Assembly: GCA_037367355.1 (NCBI GenBank)
Contig: CM074696.1
Span: 496,001 to 560,000 of the forward strand
DNA: 64,000 bases
Reading direction: 5' to 3'
Source of the DNA: Neoscytalidium dimidiatum
Taxonomy: Eukaryota; Ascomycota; Dothideomycetes; Botryosphaeriales; Botryosphaeriaceae
The notes below the pieces were generated by a model. The model worked only from the letters and a program-made list of their open reading frames with translations, searched no databases and had not been told where the DNA came from. Every line of letters begins with the position of its first letter. Within the stretch, counting starts at the first letter, position 1. The position numbers were made by a program, and so were the translations under genes. This document shows, one piece after another, positions 22,081-31,886 of the stretch.

Positions 22081-23907
22081 TCAAACAATAAACAATTTCT
22101 GTTGGAGTTCGGAATTGAGGTATGCAGAGAACTCCAGATCATTATATTCGATAAAAGCGACCCCAACGCGTTCATACACTAGCTCACGCTGCTCTGTCGG
22201 GGGGTCCTCTCTGTTCTCTTGCTGTACGTCATTGAGAAGAATTAGTGTGAGATGCAAAAGACCAGAATCGACCTTTTTGGGTCCCGACCAATAGACCACC
22301 AGAGCATGGCATTCGACATCCTTTTCCGGTTGACCTTTGTCGAAGAAAACGCTGCTGCGGCCGCCAAAGACGTCTGATCGTTCCTGCTCCTGCCGAATTC
22401 CGTATTCGATTCGAGAAATCCAAAACCTTTGGTTGATTTTCACCTTAACGATAGTTCCACTCACTTCAAGGCACGGCTTTTGAGTTTGAGAGAGAGAAAG
22501 TTGCGTCAGACGATGCACCTTGATCCTCAACTTTGGAACCTTCCTGTCTCCGAGAATAAAATACTCTTCGCACTGAATATAGCAAAAGCTAATAGGACTG
22601 GATATAGATGCCCAGCTCCACGTTGGAAAGTTTCCGGATTGATCGCGGATACAGTCCAGTGAGAAAGTTGGGCTTATGTCGAGCTTCTGGTGCTTGTCGA
22701 GCGTCCGTAATATAGTCCGGCTGGAGATTCTGGACCTTCTGTGATAGACAGGTTCTCTTCCAAATTCCATGCCACTGCTGCTTCCCCCGTATTGGTCGTC
22801 CAGCTTGAACAGAACCATCGATGGAGGGTCAAACACGCAGCTCAAGATCTTAACGTGATCGTTGATGCCGTTAAACCACAGCAAACCATTATAGATGTCT
22901 TTCTCCCAAAGGCCGTATATGTAGTTGCAGTTGATAAATTGTTGATACAAGCATCTCAGACCATCTAGGGCGATGAGACGGTCTGTTGCTTTCGACAACT
23001 GCCGGGGACAATAGTTCATGATCATGTCGTACCACAAACTGAGGATAAGCGATTCGGCTGAGTCGAGTTTACCAAGGTGGGCATCGTTTAATATACGTGA
23101 AAACCTGTCCAGTCCAATGAATGTGCCGGTGGCCCCTATCCTTTTCGAGGATTTAAGGCCATTACTTTCCGTGAAGCTGACGAGAGATTCCCTACATTCA
23201 AACCAAGCCTCCCACATGCCAATGTGAAGAAGTCTTGGCGACAGGTAGCGTTCCTGGAGAGTCCAGCCTCTCCAGTTCAGCGGGAACGATTCAAAGGATG
23301 AGGCGAAGTCCGAACCCCTTCTCGATGATGGGATATAGTGAGAATTTTCGGAGCAAACTTGATTTTGGAATATCCTACAGTCGCTCCCTGTAGTGCACAA
23401 AGCTGATATGCAAAACAACGCCGATGCGTAGATCCCGGCCATCTTTCTCGATTCGGTTCTCCAATCCTCTTCATCGTCTTGTACGATACAAAGCGCATCG
23501 ATCCAGATGTGATTTAGGCCCATGCACTTCACGAGCAAAATCGCATCTCTCAGGGTGGGCGGTATGTTTGTTATTCGTTTTTCAAAGTCCTTCATATTTT
23601 TCTTCGTCAAACTGTGGCTGTGTGGTCCTTTGCCCCAGCAGTAACTCAACGTAGCATACTGATCAGCCGTCGTATTTGTATCTTTAAGGTAGCAAACATG
23701 AGACGTCTCAGTACCTATGTAGACCAGTCTTTGCGGAACTATTCCGGGGATGGGATTTATGCAACATCGTCCGTGTGACTCCTGGCAACGCCTGATGGCG
23801 CTCATGGCATCTTCGGCAAATTGTGTGATCTCTTTTGAAGGTTCTCCTGCAAAATATGTTGGCCGAGGGAAGCGTTCATGTTTTTCGTAAAGGTGGGCGG
23901 TTGGCAT
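22081..23907 (-). CDS. HET-domain (heterokaryon incompatibility) protein
   Basis: Single exon, 608 residues from the first in-frame ATG at 23907. The HET domain underlies non-self recognition and cell death upon fusion of unlike hyphae, and many family members have unknown triggers. Seen in order: a Cys/His-containing N-terminus (CQESHGRCC, about 41-49), PQRLVYIG (about 58-65), YATLSYCWG (about 84-92), IPPTLRDAI then LNHIWIDALCIVQDD (about 131-145), WRTESRKMAGIYASA, and RGWTLQERYLSPRLLHIG (about 214-231). The C-terminal half has no NACHT, ankyrin or WD repeats that I can see. Length and motif order match complete HET proteins. It lies in a gene-poor stretch with no partner gene next to it. 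Confidence 0.92.
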   Translation of the reverse strand: MPTAHLYEKHERFPRPTYFAGEPSKEITQFAEDAMSAIRRCQESHGRCCINPIPGIVPQRLVYIGTETSHVCYLKDTNTTADQYATLSYCWGKGPHSHSLTKKNMKDFEKRITNIPPTLRDAILLVKCMGLNHIWIDALCIVQDDEEDWRTESRKMAGIYASALFCISALCTTGSDCRIFQNQVCSENSHYIPSSRRGSDFASSFESFPLNWRGWTLQERYLSPRLLHIGMWEAWFECRESLVSFTESNGLKSSKRIGATGTFIGLDRFSRILNDAHLGKLDSAESLILSLWYDMIMNYCPRQLSKATDRLIALDGLRCLYQQFINCNYIYGLWEKDIYNGLLWFNGINDHVKILSCVFDPPSMVLFKLDDQYGGSSSGMEFGREPVYHRRSRISSRTILRTLDKHQKLDISPTFSLDCIRDQSGNFPTWSWASISSPISFCYIQCEEYFILGDRKVPKLRIKVHRLTQLSLSQTQKPCLEVSGTIVKVKINQRFWISRIEYGIRQEQERSDVFGGRSSVFFDKGQPEKDVECHALVVYWSGPKKVDSGLLHLTLILLNDVQQENREDPPTEQRELVYERVGVAFIEYNDLEFSAYLNSELQQKLFIV

Positions 23908-24825
23908 TCTGCTACTCAGGTAGACCGACGCTGAAGGAAGTCGAACGCGAACACGTGAGCTATCGATCAAGCGGCTGAGCTGCCCGTCCCGCGCGGTCAG
24001 GGTAGAATGTACGGCGAAAAGATGAAGTCTCTCTTGAAGTCAATAGCCCTTTTAAAGCTTCTCTAACCTCCTACTTAGAGACTGCGTTAGCTTTAGAAAT
24101 ACCGCCGGGTTGCAATTCCATGGAAGAAACTAGAAAGAGGTGCATGGTAAGCGTTGCGCTCCGCGTTGAGTGGGGTCTATGACAGGGGTCCCTTCACAGG
24201 GAGCCCTGCAAGCTAGAAGTAGTCTGACCTGTAGGTCCTTACTGAATAGGTATACGCTAGCGATGCTGTGCCTTTCAGCCTTTTCCACGTATTCCTTGAA
24301 TTCCATGATATGAGACTCATGCGACAGGATCAGACATGTCACACAAGTGTAAGTAGTTGGATCGCAAACGTTAGCGGTGATCATTGCGCATCAACACGTA
24401 AAGCGAGATCGCAGCGAATTTCCTTTCAGTATTTCGCTCTTAAATTTGCTTTCACACGTGGCGTGGATCAATTCCAACAGAGTAGATCCACTTTCTCACT
24501 TCATCGGCATTGTCATTGCGCAAGGCATGGCGCTACGCGCAACACGCAGCGCTCTCCTTCCGCGCTGTGAACATACACAGGCGTTATCACAAATCTCAAC
24601 GACGCTACAACATTTCTCTCACTCTCACTCCATGAAAGTGCCACCGCGTTAGGGCAGATATTCACATAGCGCTCGCTCAAAGCATCATATTTTGTCTACG
24701 GAATCGCAGGAACATCCACGGCATATTGAAGGATTACAGTTGGAGTGAATGCGAAACCTCCTCGGTCCACGCAAGAACTTAATTTCTACTCTGAGCGACC
24801 CTTTGCTCGTCGGAAAAAAAAAACC
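23908..24825. other. Intergenic, no supported gene
   Basis: HET promoter side, then sequence with no defensible frame. Confidence 0.5.
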
Positions 24826-25300
24826 CTACAAAATATACGCGTTTCTGACCATGGAGTTCTCCACGCGACTCGTCGTGACAGAAGCCACATCAAGCCCGCT
24901 CTGCTGTACACGACTTGACATCACATCAGACATGATGACTGCTGAGGTGAATTTAGACCCAACAAAATCAACAATTTTCTGAGCTAAGGCCTTCTTGTGT
25001 TGATCCATCGGCCCTCTCTGTTCTTCGTCCTCTTCGTTCATGGTGCGGTTTGGTCTAGGTCTTTCAGGATCTTGGCTGCCTGAGCTAATATTGGAAATTC
25101 ATTAGGTATATGAACATTGTGTGAAATTTTTGAATGATTTAATCATTGTTTGGAGGATCAACTTACAAACGGACGGTGACAAGTCGAAGGGTCCAATCGA
25201 AAAACACGGCAAAGTGTCCAGGCCGTCTGGCGCCTTCATGGCAACCTTGAGGGAGATCGACTTCGTCGACTTGAAGTTGATTGTTCGGCTGATGGTCCAT
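24826..25300 (-). CDS. Possible small two-exon gene, unknown function
   Basis: Exons 25167-25300 and 24826-25084 flank an 82-bp intron with a full consensus donor GTAAGT and acceptor ATTAG. Joined, they give 130 residues from the ATG at 25300. The product is not recognised: an N-terminal MDHQPNNQLQVDEVD, a hydrophobic HFAVFFDWTLRLVTVRF, then an acidic MNEEDEEQRG and a helical-looking AQKIVDFVGSKFTSAVIMSDV. The frame is continuous across the junction. A second frame of the same first exon, spliced the same way, also reads like protein (TISRTINFKSTKSISLKVAM) but lacks a start. The strong donor and the frame continuity are the main support. Confidence 0.35.
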
Positions 25301-27648
25301 CCGTTTAGGGTTTCCGCAGCTCAAGTCGCTAGAGAGGTGTTCAAAGCAGTAATAAAGGTGGCCAGATGAGAGAACGTTATTTATCTAGGTTTCAACATCA
25401 GGGAGCGTCGCAACGTCACTCTGCCTCGTGTAATAACCAGAGTGCACCTGGCAAGCCAAGAATTTCGATGCATGCATAGCCAGCGCGCTCTATAGCACAT
25501 GACAATTCTCGCGGTCTGGACTGCAGTGATCGCTGGCAGAGTTGGTGCTATTGGGCATCAACAACTTCCCTGAAATCAACCTTGCCACCTGCTGCTGATG
25601 CGACTTGAATCTAATGGTCTCGGCTCTCTGTGGCCACAGCCTGTATGAAAACACGGGGCATATCCATAGTGGCGCTAGCCGGCGATACAGCCTCATGTTC
25701 GCTCTTCGAATGACGTACTTCAAAATTACGGGGCGTCGAAGATGCATACACGTGTCATTTCATCACTTGCGACCGTACGGTCAACACTAGAGCCATATTG
25801 GAAGCTATGTATAACTTGGATTTATCAGTCTATACCTGTATTTATGGAAGCAGTAGTCGTGAAATGAGTTGTTGCAGAGGGAAGTTTCGATCCGCCAGCC
25901 TGAGTAAGACAGAACTTAATGAAAAACAATATGTTTGGGGCCTTGAGAGGTTGAGAGGCACAGGTTCACCCTCGTGATAGGGTTCCTTACTCCTTCGAAC
26001 CAGATTGGATCCATCCCCATGGCTAATAATAACTAAAAGCCTGCGTTTGACGGTGAAATCGTGATCACGCTAGCGCTTCGATAGCTCTATCACCCCGGGC
26101 TGTGCTGCGCTACCGGAGTCAGGCTCTCTGTATGCGGTCATACTGCAACGCTGTCTTTGACAGGGTGAAAAAATGTGGACATTCTCATTGTTTTTTCAGT
26201 ATAGTGGCATAAGTAGGAGCTCTTCTGCTCCAACACATTGTTCCAGTATCTACACTTCGGGCGCAACCGATGAAATGATGTAAAGAATCGTCATTGAATC
26301 CGGTAAAATCAGAAAAGTATGTGTGCCGAAACAACTATACAATAGATATGTTATGCACAGGCTGACAGAGGTTGTTCCTAGATCATTTCACTATGTTTGA
26401 CAAAAGAGCGGGAAAGATAAGAGCTCCCAGCCGAGCAAGAAAGCCCGCTGCAAGTATGCCGCCGTGGGTTCAATGTTTTCTGGGATCTCTGCCTTGCCAA
26501 GGGCAGCCAGCCCGTTGCAGCGACTGTCATTGTTGAAGCCACGCGTCACATATGCATGCATCTAGTACGTTGGTAAACTGACGTCCATAACACATGGGCC
26601 GCTGCAAAGCGCCAAATGGGGCTGCAAATCTCCAGCCACGGCACACGACACTTGATCCAGCCGAAAAGCCACGGTAGCCTTCAGAGATCCTCCACCAATT
26701 GCCAAAAACCAACTAGCAAAGCATGCATCGGACACGCAATCGTACATATGAAGGTGGTATTTGTGCCGAATTGCTATGTCACACTGCGAAGAAAGCCTTG
26801 CTTTGCACGCCTAGATATTCGCGAACTTATGAATGCGGGAGAATGATATCTGTTTCCGACGCCATTGCGTACTTCAATTTCATCTTCAGCCTGAACCTAT
26901 GCTGCTCCCATTGACTGATCTTGAAACATGAAGAGGTTTCTGCCGCCTAAGCCGCAGCTGCCCTCGAAAAACTTGCTTTCTTTTCCACCGGTCAAAGGCT
27001 GCCGGTGGCTGTACATGAATTAAATTTGAAATTCCCTTTTTTAGGACTTATGCAAGGTCCCCAATACTTTCCTAACATGCCTCACCGACGAATTCAGTGG
27101 GCTGTGCTTGTCAGCCTGCTCAGCTGTGGAAAGCCATGTCATCATCGGGACGAGGCTGATTTTGCAAAGGCTCCGCATTTATCCGAACAGACAGGCTACT
27201 GGGTTTTCATAAATCGCTCTGAGCACTATCTAATCTGTTCCTTACTTTACTTACTCTAATCAAGGTTCCTTGCTAACCGTGCAAGCTTTTTCTTCGGAAA
27301 ATACCAAGTTCACCAAACGTCCCCATACGTCTGAGGACCAGGATAATGTCATTTGCAATCAAAAGCAGATATATGCACAAATCGGTTTCAGCTACTCTTA
27401 AAAGAATAGAAGCGAAGCTCCCGCTTTTAGAAAGAGGGTCTTGGTTTGTCACGCCCGTCGTGGCACTTTCGAGACAAGTTCTAACAAAAATTTAGGCGAG
27501 CCATCACTAAAGAACAAAAACCCTCTGTGATTATCGGACTGCCTACAGGCGACGCCGCAAGCGAGGCTGGGTGGGTAATGGTGAAGAAGACAAGAAGCAT
27601 GGAAGTAGATCCCATGAAAACACCTAGGTAAGTTCAATACCTTGAGCC
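25301..27648. other. Gene-poor, AT-rich stretch
   Basis: No motif-bearing frame. Short frames occur on both strands. Probably decayed intergenic or former repeat DNA, but I found no transposon ends or polymerase motifs. Confidence 0.45.
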
Positions 27649-28173
27649 ATGAAAGCTGTCGATACTGACGAAAGTAATGGAAGTATCTGTTCCGAGTCCG
27701 CGAATGGAAAGAAAGAACGTCCTTTCCCATCTCATCAGGCATTGCCATCAAGCCCTTCTGCGAAAAGGTCCTCGCAAAATCGTGGGTCCGAGCGTTTAAA
27801 CGAACACGAGAACAAATACAGCACGAATTGCTCTGCTGAGAGTAATGAACTGAACATGATCTTTTTTGAAAAAGTATGTGCGCAAATTTATCTGAGCATT
27901 ACTAAGTACACGGATAAAATGACCGGTAATGCTTTGTTTGGCATGGAGAGATTGCACAAATCACCAAGGTCATTTTCCGGAAAAGGGCGAAAACCCCCAT
28001 CGTCAGCGAACGCTAGTCCAGAAATGGCTCAGACGGATGTTACCAATATAAGTACTACAGTACGTGCCTCGGACATCAGAAACTCTCGCGTTCATGCAAG
28101 TGTAATCAACACGTGTGACGTTGACAGAGCGCTAGTCCTATTCTCCACAATTTCAAATTCGTATATCAACTAG
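27649..28173 (+). CDS. Possible hypothetical protein
   Basis: ATG-started frame of 174 residues, long for this AT-rich stretch, where stops are frequent. Ser/Asn/Lys-rich; no domain recognised. It could be a chance frame or a decayed gene. No clear TATA box or intron supports it. Confidence 0.25.
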   Translation: MKAVDTDESNGSICSESANGKKERPFPSHQALPSSPSAKRSSQNRGSERLNEHENKYSTNCSAESNELNMIFFEKVCAQIYLSITKYTDKMTGNALFGMERLHKSPRSFSGKGRKPPSSANASPEMAQTDVTNISTTVRASDIRNSRVHASVINTCDVDRALVLFSTISNSYIN

Positions 28174-28448
28174 ATCTCTCAGTTTTCGAGGCACTTCTAC
28201 ATAGTAACCAAACTCGCGCTTTGCTTCATTTTACTTCCTTCTCCAGCTCCTTCACTGAGTCTTTGAAATCAAGTACAAACCTCAAAGATAAGGACATGAT
28301 TCGTATATCAACTTTATACAGTGGAGATGCGCTTTAGTAGTGTGCATGTTCAATGGGGTCTTCCTGAACGCATCGGGCAAACGCGAACGGGAAGTCAGAA
28401 TACCTCATCACAGCTATGAGCGCATATGGCGGATCAGCGTGGAAAAGC

Positions 28449-29050
28449 TCATAAGTACTGCATGCATTGAGCGAGGTATATACGGATAGCTGTGGTCGTT
28501 CCCAGCCCGGTGCGTTTCATCTGTTCTTGCAGCGGTTCTGCCAAGCTCTTCAGAACGAGGGATAAGAGATTCCCGACCACCACGCGCGTGCAGGCCGCGA
28601 ATAGCGTGAACAGGCCTCACGCCCGTATATTGGTCGTTATGCTCGGCAAGAAGCGTGAGATCAAAAACTTTAGTACGTTCTGGTAGCCGAGTGCCACCGT
28701 TACGATGGCGTTGCGCGAGCGCGCGGTGGCCGAATCTGTAGCCCGTTGAACGTTAGCATCTTGGTACAAAGCGGAGATGAAACGTGCGGCTTACCGATGG
28801 CGAAATACGTTGCAACACTAGGGCCTACGTGGGTGTTGGCGAGGCTGAAGTAGACGCTGAGGTAGTCAAGACATCAGAGGCTAACTAGCGCGCCGATGAG
28901 GAGGACGCGACCGCTGAAGTGGTCGGCGAGGAACACAGTGTAGACAAGAACCAAGACGACCTTAACGCAGCCCTATAGAGCCATTAAGAGTTGCATCTGC
29001 TAAGAGTTGAGGCCTATAGACTTAAGAATCATTAGGGCGCCGTAGGTCAT
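28449..29050 (-). pseudogene. Decayed MFS sugar transporter fragment
   Basis: Minus-strand translation gives C-terminal parts of a sugar-porter MFS protein (plasma-membrane hexose/quinate-type permease). It reads TYGALMILKSIGLNS, QMQLLMAL, then GCVKVVLVLVYTVFLADHF and RVLLIGALVSL. A pseudo-intron follows, with gtaagc donor, gctaac branch site and ctacag acceptor (about 28737-28796), then GYQNVLKFLISRFLPSITTN and GLFTLFAACT. Four in-frame stops break it: TAG at 29000-29002 and 28973-28975, TGA at 28874-28876 and 28617-28619. The TAG codons fit Trp TGG changed to TAG, a C-to-T change in a CpA context on the other strand. The N-terminal half is missing or unrecognisable in the AT-rich sequence above 29050. 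The sugar-porter match is by remembered pattern; loss of function is clear from the stops. Confidence 0.8.
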
Positions 29051-29309
29051 GGAATTGCTATCCTTTTGACTTCGTCAGCACAGTGATTCTACAATACGAT
29101 AAACTGTTTAAGAACCCCTCTAGAGTATCATTTAGGTTGAGGGCTGTATAAAGAAGATTATATAGTTTATGCATTATAAATTTAAGTATTATAGGTTCCA
29201 AAGCGGGAGTCGATCTGAGAGTAGGCCTGTGCCAGAGAAAGTTCCAGAAAGAAAAAAAAAAAAAAGGCCACGACGATCGACTTACTGACATCGTACTGCT
29301 CCCTAAACA
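29051..29309. other. AT-rich flank of the MFS pseudogene
   Basis: A very AT-rich patch (about 29140-29200) and a 14-base A run near 29252. Probably the more decayed 5' part of the transporter copy. Confidence 0.4.
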
Positions 29310-29813
29310 CTAGACCCAGCGACGGTCATTTGTTCCACACAATTCGCTTACTCCAAAAAGTAAACTAGATTTCCGATCATCGGCACCACACAGTTGCTTC
29401 ATGGCGTCAGTGAGCTCGATAAGCGGGCCCTGCTTGTCATGTACAGTCCCTGCGACGAAATTAATGAAGGCAAGCCACGGTTCCCACAGCGCATTTTCAG
29501 TAGCCTTTTCGTCGGAGGGCACGGCTGTAAAGGGGCCCATGATCTTGAGGTCAGCCTCAGAGGAAGAAACTGTGCGATCTGTATTTGCAGCCAGGGTGTG
29601 GGAGACATCCGTGCTCGGTGAAAGTTGCGTGGCCGAGATAGCGGGGTGGGGTGCAGCCCAGGGAAAACGGCGTGCTATTGGCGAAAGAGCTTGCTGGACG
29701 TGCGGAATACCACTCGAGTTGAGATAGGTCTTGCTACTGCAGCTGACACGTATCTCGCCATGACATAGAATAGCTTCAGGCCGCCGATGCACGCACCGTC
29801 GCTCAATCTCCAC
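29310..29813 (-). CDS. Possible hypothetical protein or gene fragment
   Basis: Open frame of 167 residues. The stretch ENALWEPWLAFINFVAGTVH then KQGPLIELTDAMKQL vaguely resembles the N-terminal helices of a fungal DUF3632-type protein, which I cannot confirm. Upstream sequence in the frame looks unlike protein, so the real start may be the internal ATG before GPFTAVPS. No continuation beyond 29310 was found. Fragment or chance frame. Confidence 0.25.
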   Translation of the reverse strand: MEIERRCVHRRPEAILCHGEIRVSCSSKTYLNSSGIPHVQQALSPIARRFPWAAPHPAISATQLSPSTDVSHTLAANTDRTVSSSEADLKIMGPFTAVPSDEKATENALWEPWLAFINFVAGTVHDKQGPLIELTDAMKQLCGADDRKSSLLFGVSELCGTNDRRWV

Positions 29814-30393
29814 AGGTTCCGTCCTTTGGTGGCCGATTTTACGGTGCCGCTTGGAATAAGCATAATATGTCTACTGCAACATACAAAAGCAAAGAAGTGG
29901 AACCCTAGGATTATCCACGATGCTCGAACGTCTACTTGACTACACTATAGGGCCTGATGGGGTTCCTCGGGTTCCACCATATTCCCCTTTAATCCGGTGC
30001 TGTCGATTCAGCACCGACAGAAAAACCTTATTTCAGGTATGCCACTCGTATTGGTAGAACGGCATTCTTGGCGACTGCCATGCGCGCTATTTACCGCAGC
30101 ACACAGATACATCATTCGTATGTAGGTCTGTGCAGTATCACGAGAGTGTTCTGGGCAAGTGCAAGCTCGCACCGAACCCGAGCGATGAGAGCCGATTAGG
30201 AGCGACCCAAGCCTCATCCTTCTTTTCTTGCCGACACCGCCTTCCATGATACTGCTCAGCGGACAGAAATACAAGCAGACAACTCATGATTGGAAAAATG
30301 ACTAACACAAGATATTTTCACGAACACGCCCACAGCTGCAGATCATTTTGAGAATTGATATGGATTATCTACCTCTTGCTCACCCCCCTCTCC
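29814..30393. other. Intergenic, no supported gene
   Basis: 580 bp with nothing recognisable; downstream side of the ribonuclease gene. Confidence 0.5.
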
Positions 30394-30856
30394 TCAGGTG
30401 CAGAGAACAAATCCATTCCTCGTAGGAGCATTCCTGTGCGTCATCGCGCCAACTTTGGTGCACTTCCATGTGTTCGGGTCGAAGTGCGCAATGCATCGGT
30501 CCGCGCCGGGTGCTCCTGGAGCTTGTGGATCAGCCTCCCCGCCCTCCCCGCATCCCGATGGGATGAAAATCATGCGGTGGGATGGACCTACCTCCAGTAT
30601 AGACTCGACCTTTATCAAATAGAGGATATTCGTACAGGTCCGGATTCGTGGTGTAAGAACCCAAGTTCAGGTTCTCTCGGTTGCCGAAGTGGTGTGGGTA
30701 GCCACCTGGGCCCTTGCCTGCGTCCCAGTTGCAGAGCTCTGCAACGCAATTGTCGACATCTGCATCTGTGAATTGTACACCCTGGCAGTCGACGGCAAAG
30801 GCGCCAGTCACGATGGTCAGGCCGGTGGCGAGGATAGCGAGAAGGGAGCGCATCAT
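30394..30856 (-). CDS. Secreted guanyl-specific ribonuclease, RNase T1/N1 family
   Basis: Small extracellular RNase that cleaves single-stranded RNA after G. Exons 30592-30856 and 30394-30521 surround a 70-bp intron (gtaggt...acaag), giving 130 residues. A signal peptide covers about 1-21 (MMRSLLAILATGLTIVTGAF). Catalytic residues line up with RNase T1: His55 in YPHHF, Glu76 in YEYP, Arg97 in GADRC and His117 in MTHRN. The segment FDKGRVYTG corresponds to the conserved loop before the Arg. Six Cys (24, 37, 42, 98, 109, 129) could form disulphides. A second ATG one codon later is an equal start candidate. It is divergent from the secreted crystallin-like gene, with a TATA-like TTATAAG about 90 bp upstream. 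All active-site residues are present, so it is probably active. Confidence 0.88.
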
Positions 30857-31378
30857 GAGAATGGGCGGCGATGAACAAGAGAATGTAAAGGATGCGTCCT
30901 GGGATAATCTGGATGATTTGAAAGACACCGGGTCACTTCTTTGCCTTATAAGTCTCGAGCACATTGGTACCAGCGCTGTAGCTATTCAAGAACCGCTTCT
31001 AAAGGTGGTAAGTGTCAGGCCACCCCTATACGCGGCACGTCTCGGAGCTCATTCATGACATGACCTTCGGACTTTCAATAGATGCTTTGCCTAATGAAGA
31101 ATGCTGTGGATCCCTCGAAGGCCTTGGTATGCCGCACGGAGCTCCTCTAGCAATCTGCTACTCTCGCCGAGAGCAGTCCACCAAGAAATCTGCCCTCTGT
31201 CATGAATAAGTCTAGCTGAAGAAACACGAGGGAAAGTGGCCAGACCCTCTGCAGAACAATTGCCGGAATTGTCTCACACAGGATATATAAACTGATGTGC
31301 GTTGACCTTTTGACCAACTCAAACCAACAGCAGTTCCCTTGCTCTTGAGCCACACTCGCCCTTTACAAAACTACCAAA
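30857..31378. promoter_or_regulatory. Divergent promoter of RNase T1-like and crystallin-like genes
   Basis: 522 bp between two divergent small secreted-protein genes. TATA-like TTATAAG sits at about 30945-30951 for the minus gene, and TATATAAA at 31284-31291 for the plus gene, each about 90 bp from its start codon. Joint control is possible but not shown. Confidence 0.5.
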
Positions 31379-31886
31379 ATGCAGACATTCGTTTTCATCG
31401 CTTCCGCAATCGTGGCTCTTGCCCTACCCAGCTCTGCTAGCCCTGTTGCCGTTGCGGATGCCCAGCTTCAGGCTCGTCAAGGACGCGATTCTATCAGGCT
31501 CTTTTCCGAGAAGGACTACCAGGGCGAATGGGCTGACATGGCCATCACCGCGTACGACCAGTGCCGTACGTCTCTTGGACCCTTTCTATCTCTTAAAAAA
31601 AAAAAAGCTAACATTTACTTTTAAACAACCAGTCCCCCTCCCTAATTCTATGAAGGACAATGTCAGCTCCTTCAAGCTTGGTCGATTCAACTGCCGGTTC
31701 TTTGAGTGAGTAAACGGCCATGGAACGTATTGATATCTAGTGTTAACCTTTATAAGGAATGACAATTGCAGTGGCAGGAACAACTGGTTCACTGAAGACA
31801 TTGCGAATCTGCGTGCTCCGTCGGGCTCCGGATACGACGGTAGCCAGAACGATGAGCTCAGCAGTGCCATCTGCGTGTACAAATAG
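31379..31886 (+). CDS. Small secreted beta/gamma-crystallin-like protein
   Basis: Three exons: 31379-31565, 31633-31705 and 31757-31886, giving 129 residues. The signal peptide is about 1-20 (MQTFVFIASAIVALALPSSA), followed by a short pro-like region to ARQG. The mature part has beta/gamma-crystallin-like features: IRLFSEKDYQGEWADM, then VSSFKLGRFNCRFFE, then WFTEDIANL and ELSSAICVY, with paired Cys. Such proteins are secreted by many ascomycetes; their roles are mostly unknown. The last intron has two possible acceptors 15 nt apart (ataag at 31756, ttgcag at 31771). The first keeps NDNCSG and fits the Cys pattern; the second is the better splice consensus and gives 124 residues. Strong TATATAAA upstream. 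Confidence 0.78.

Noticed and set aside
25490..25747. 85-residue minus-strand ATG frame near the possible two-exon gene
   Set aside because: Reads somewhat protein-like but has no motif, no TATA box and no splice link.
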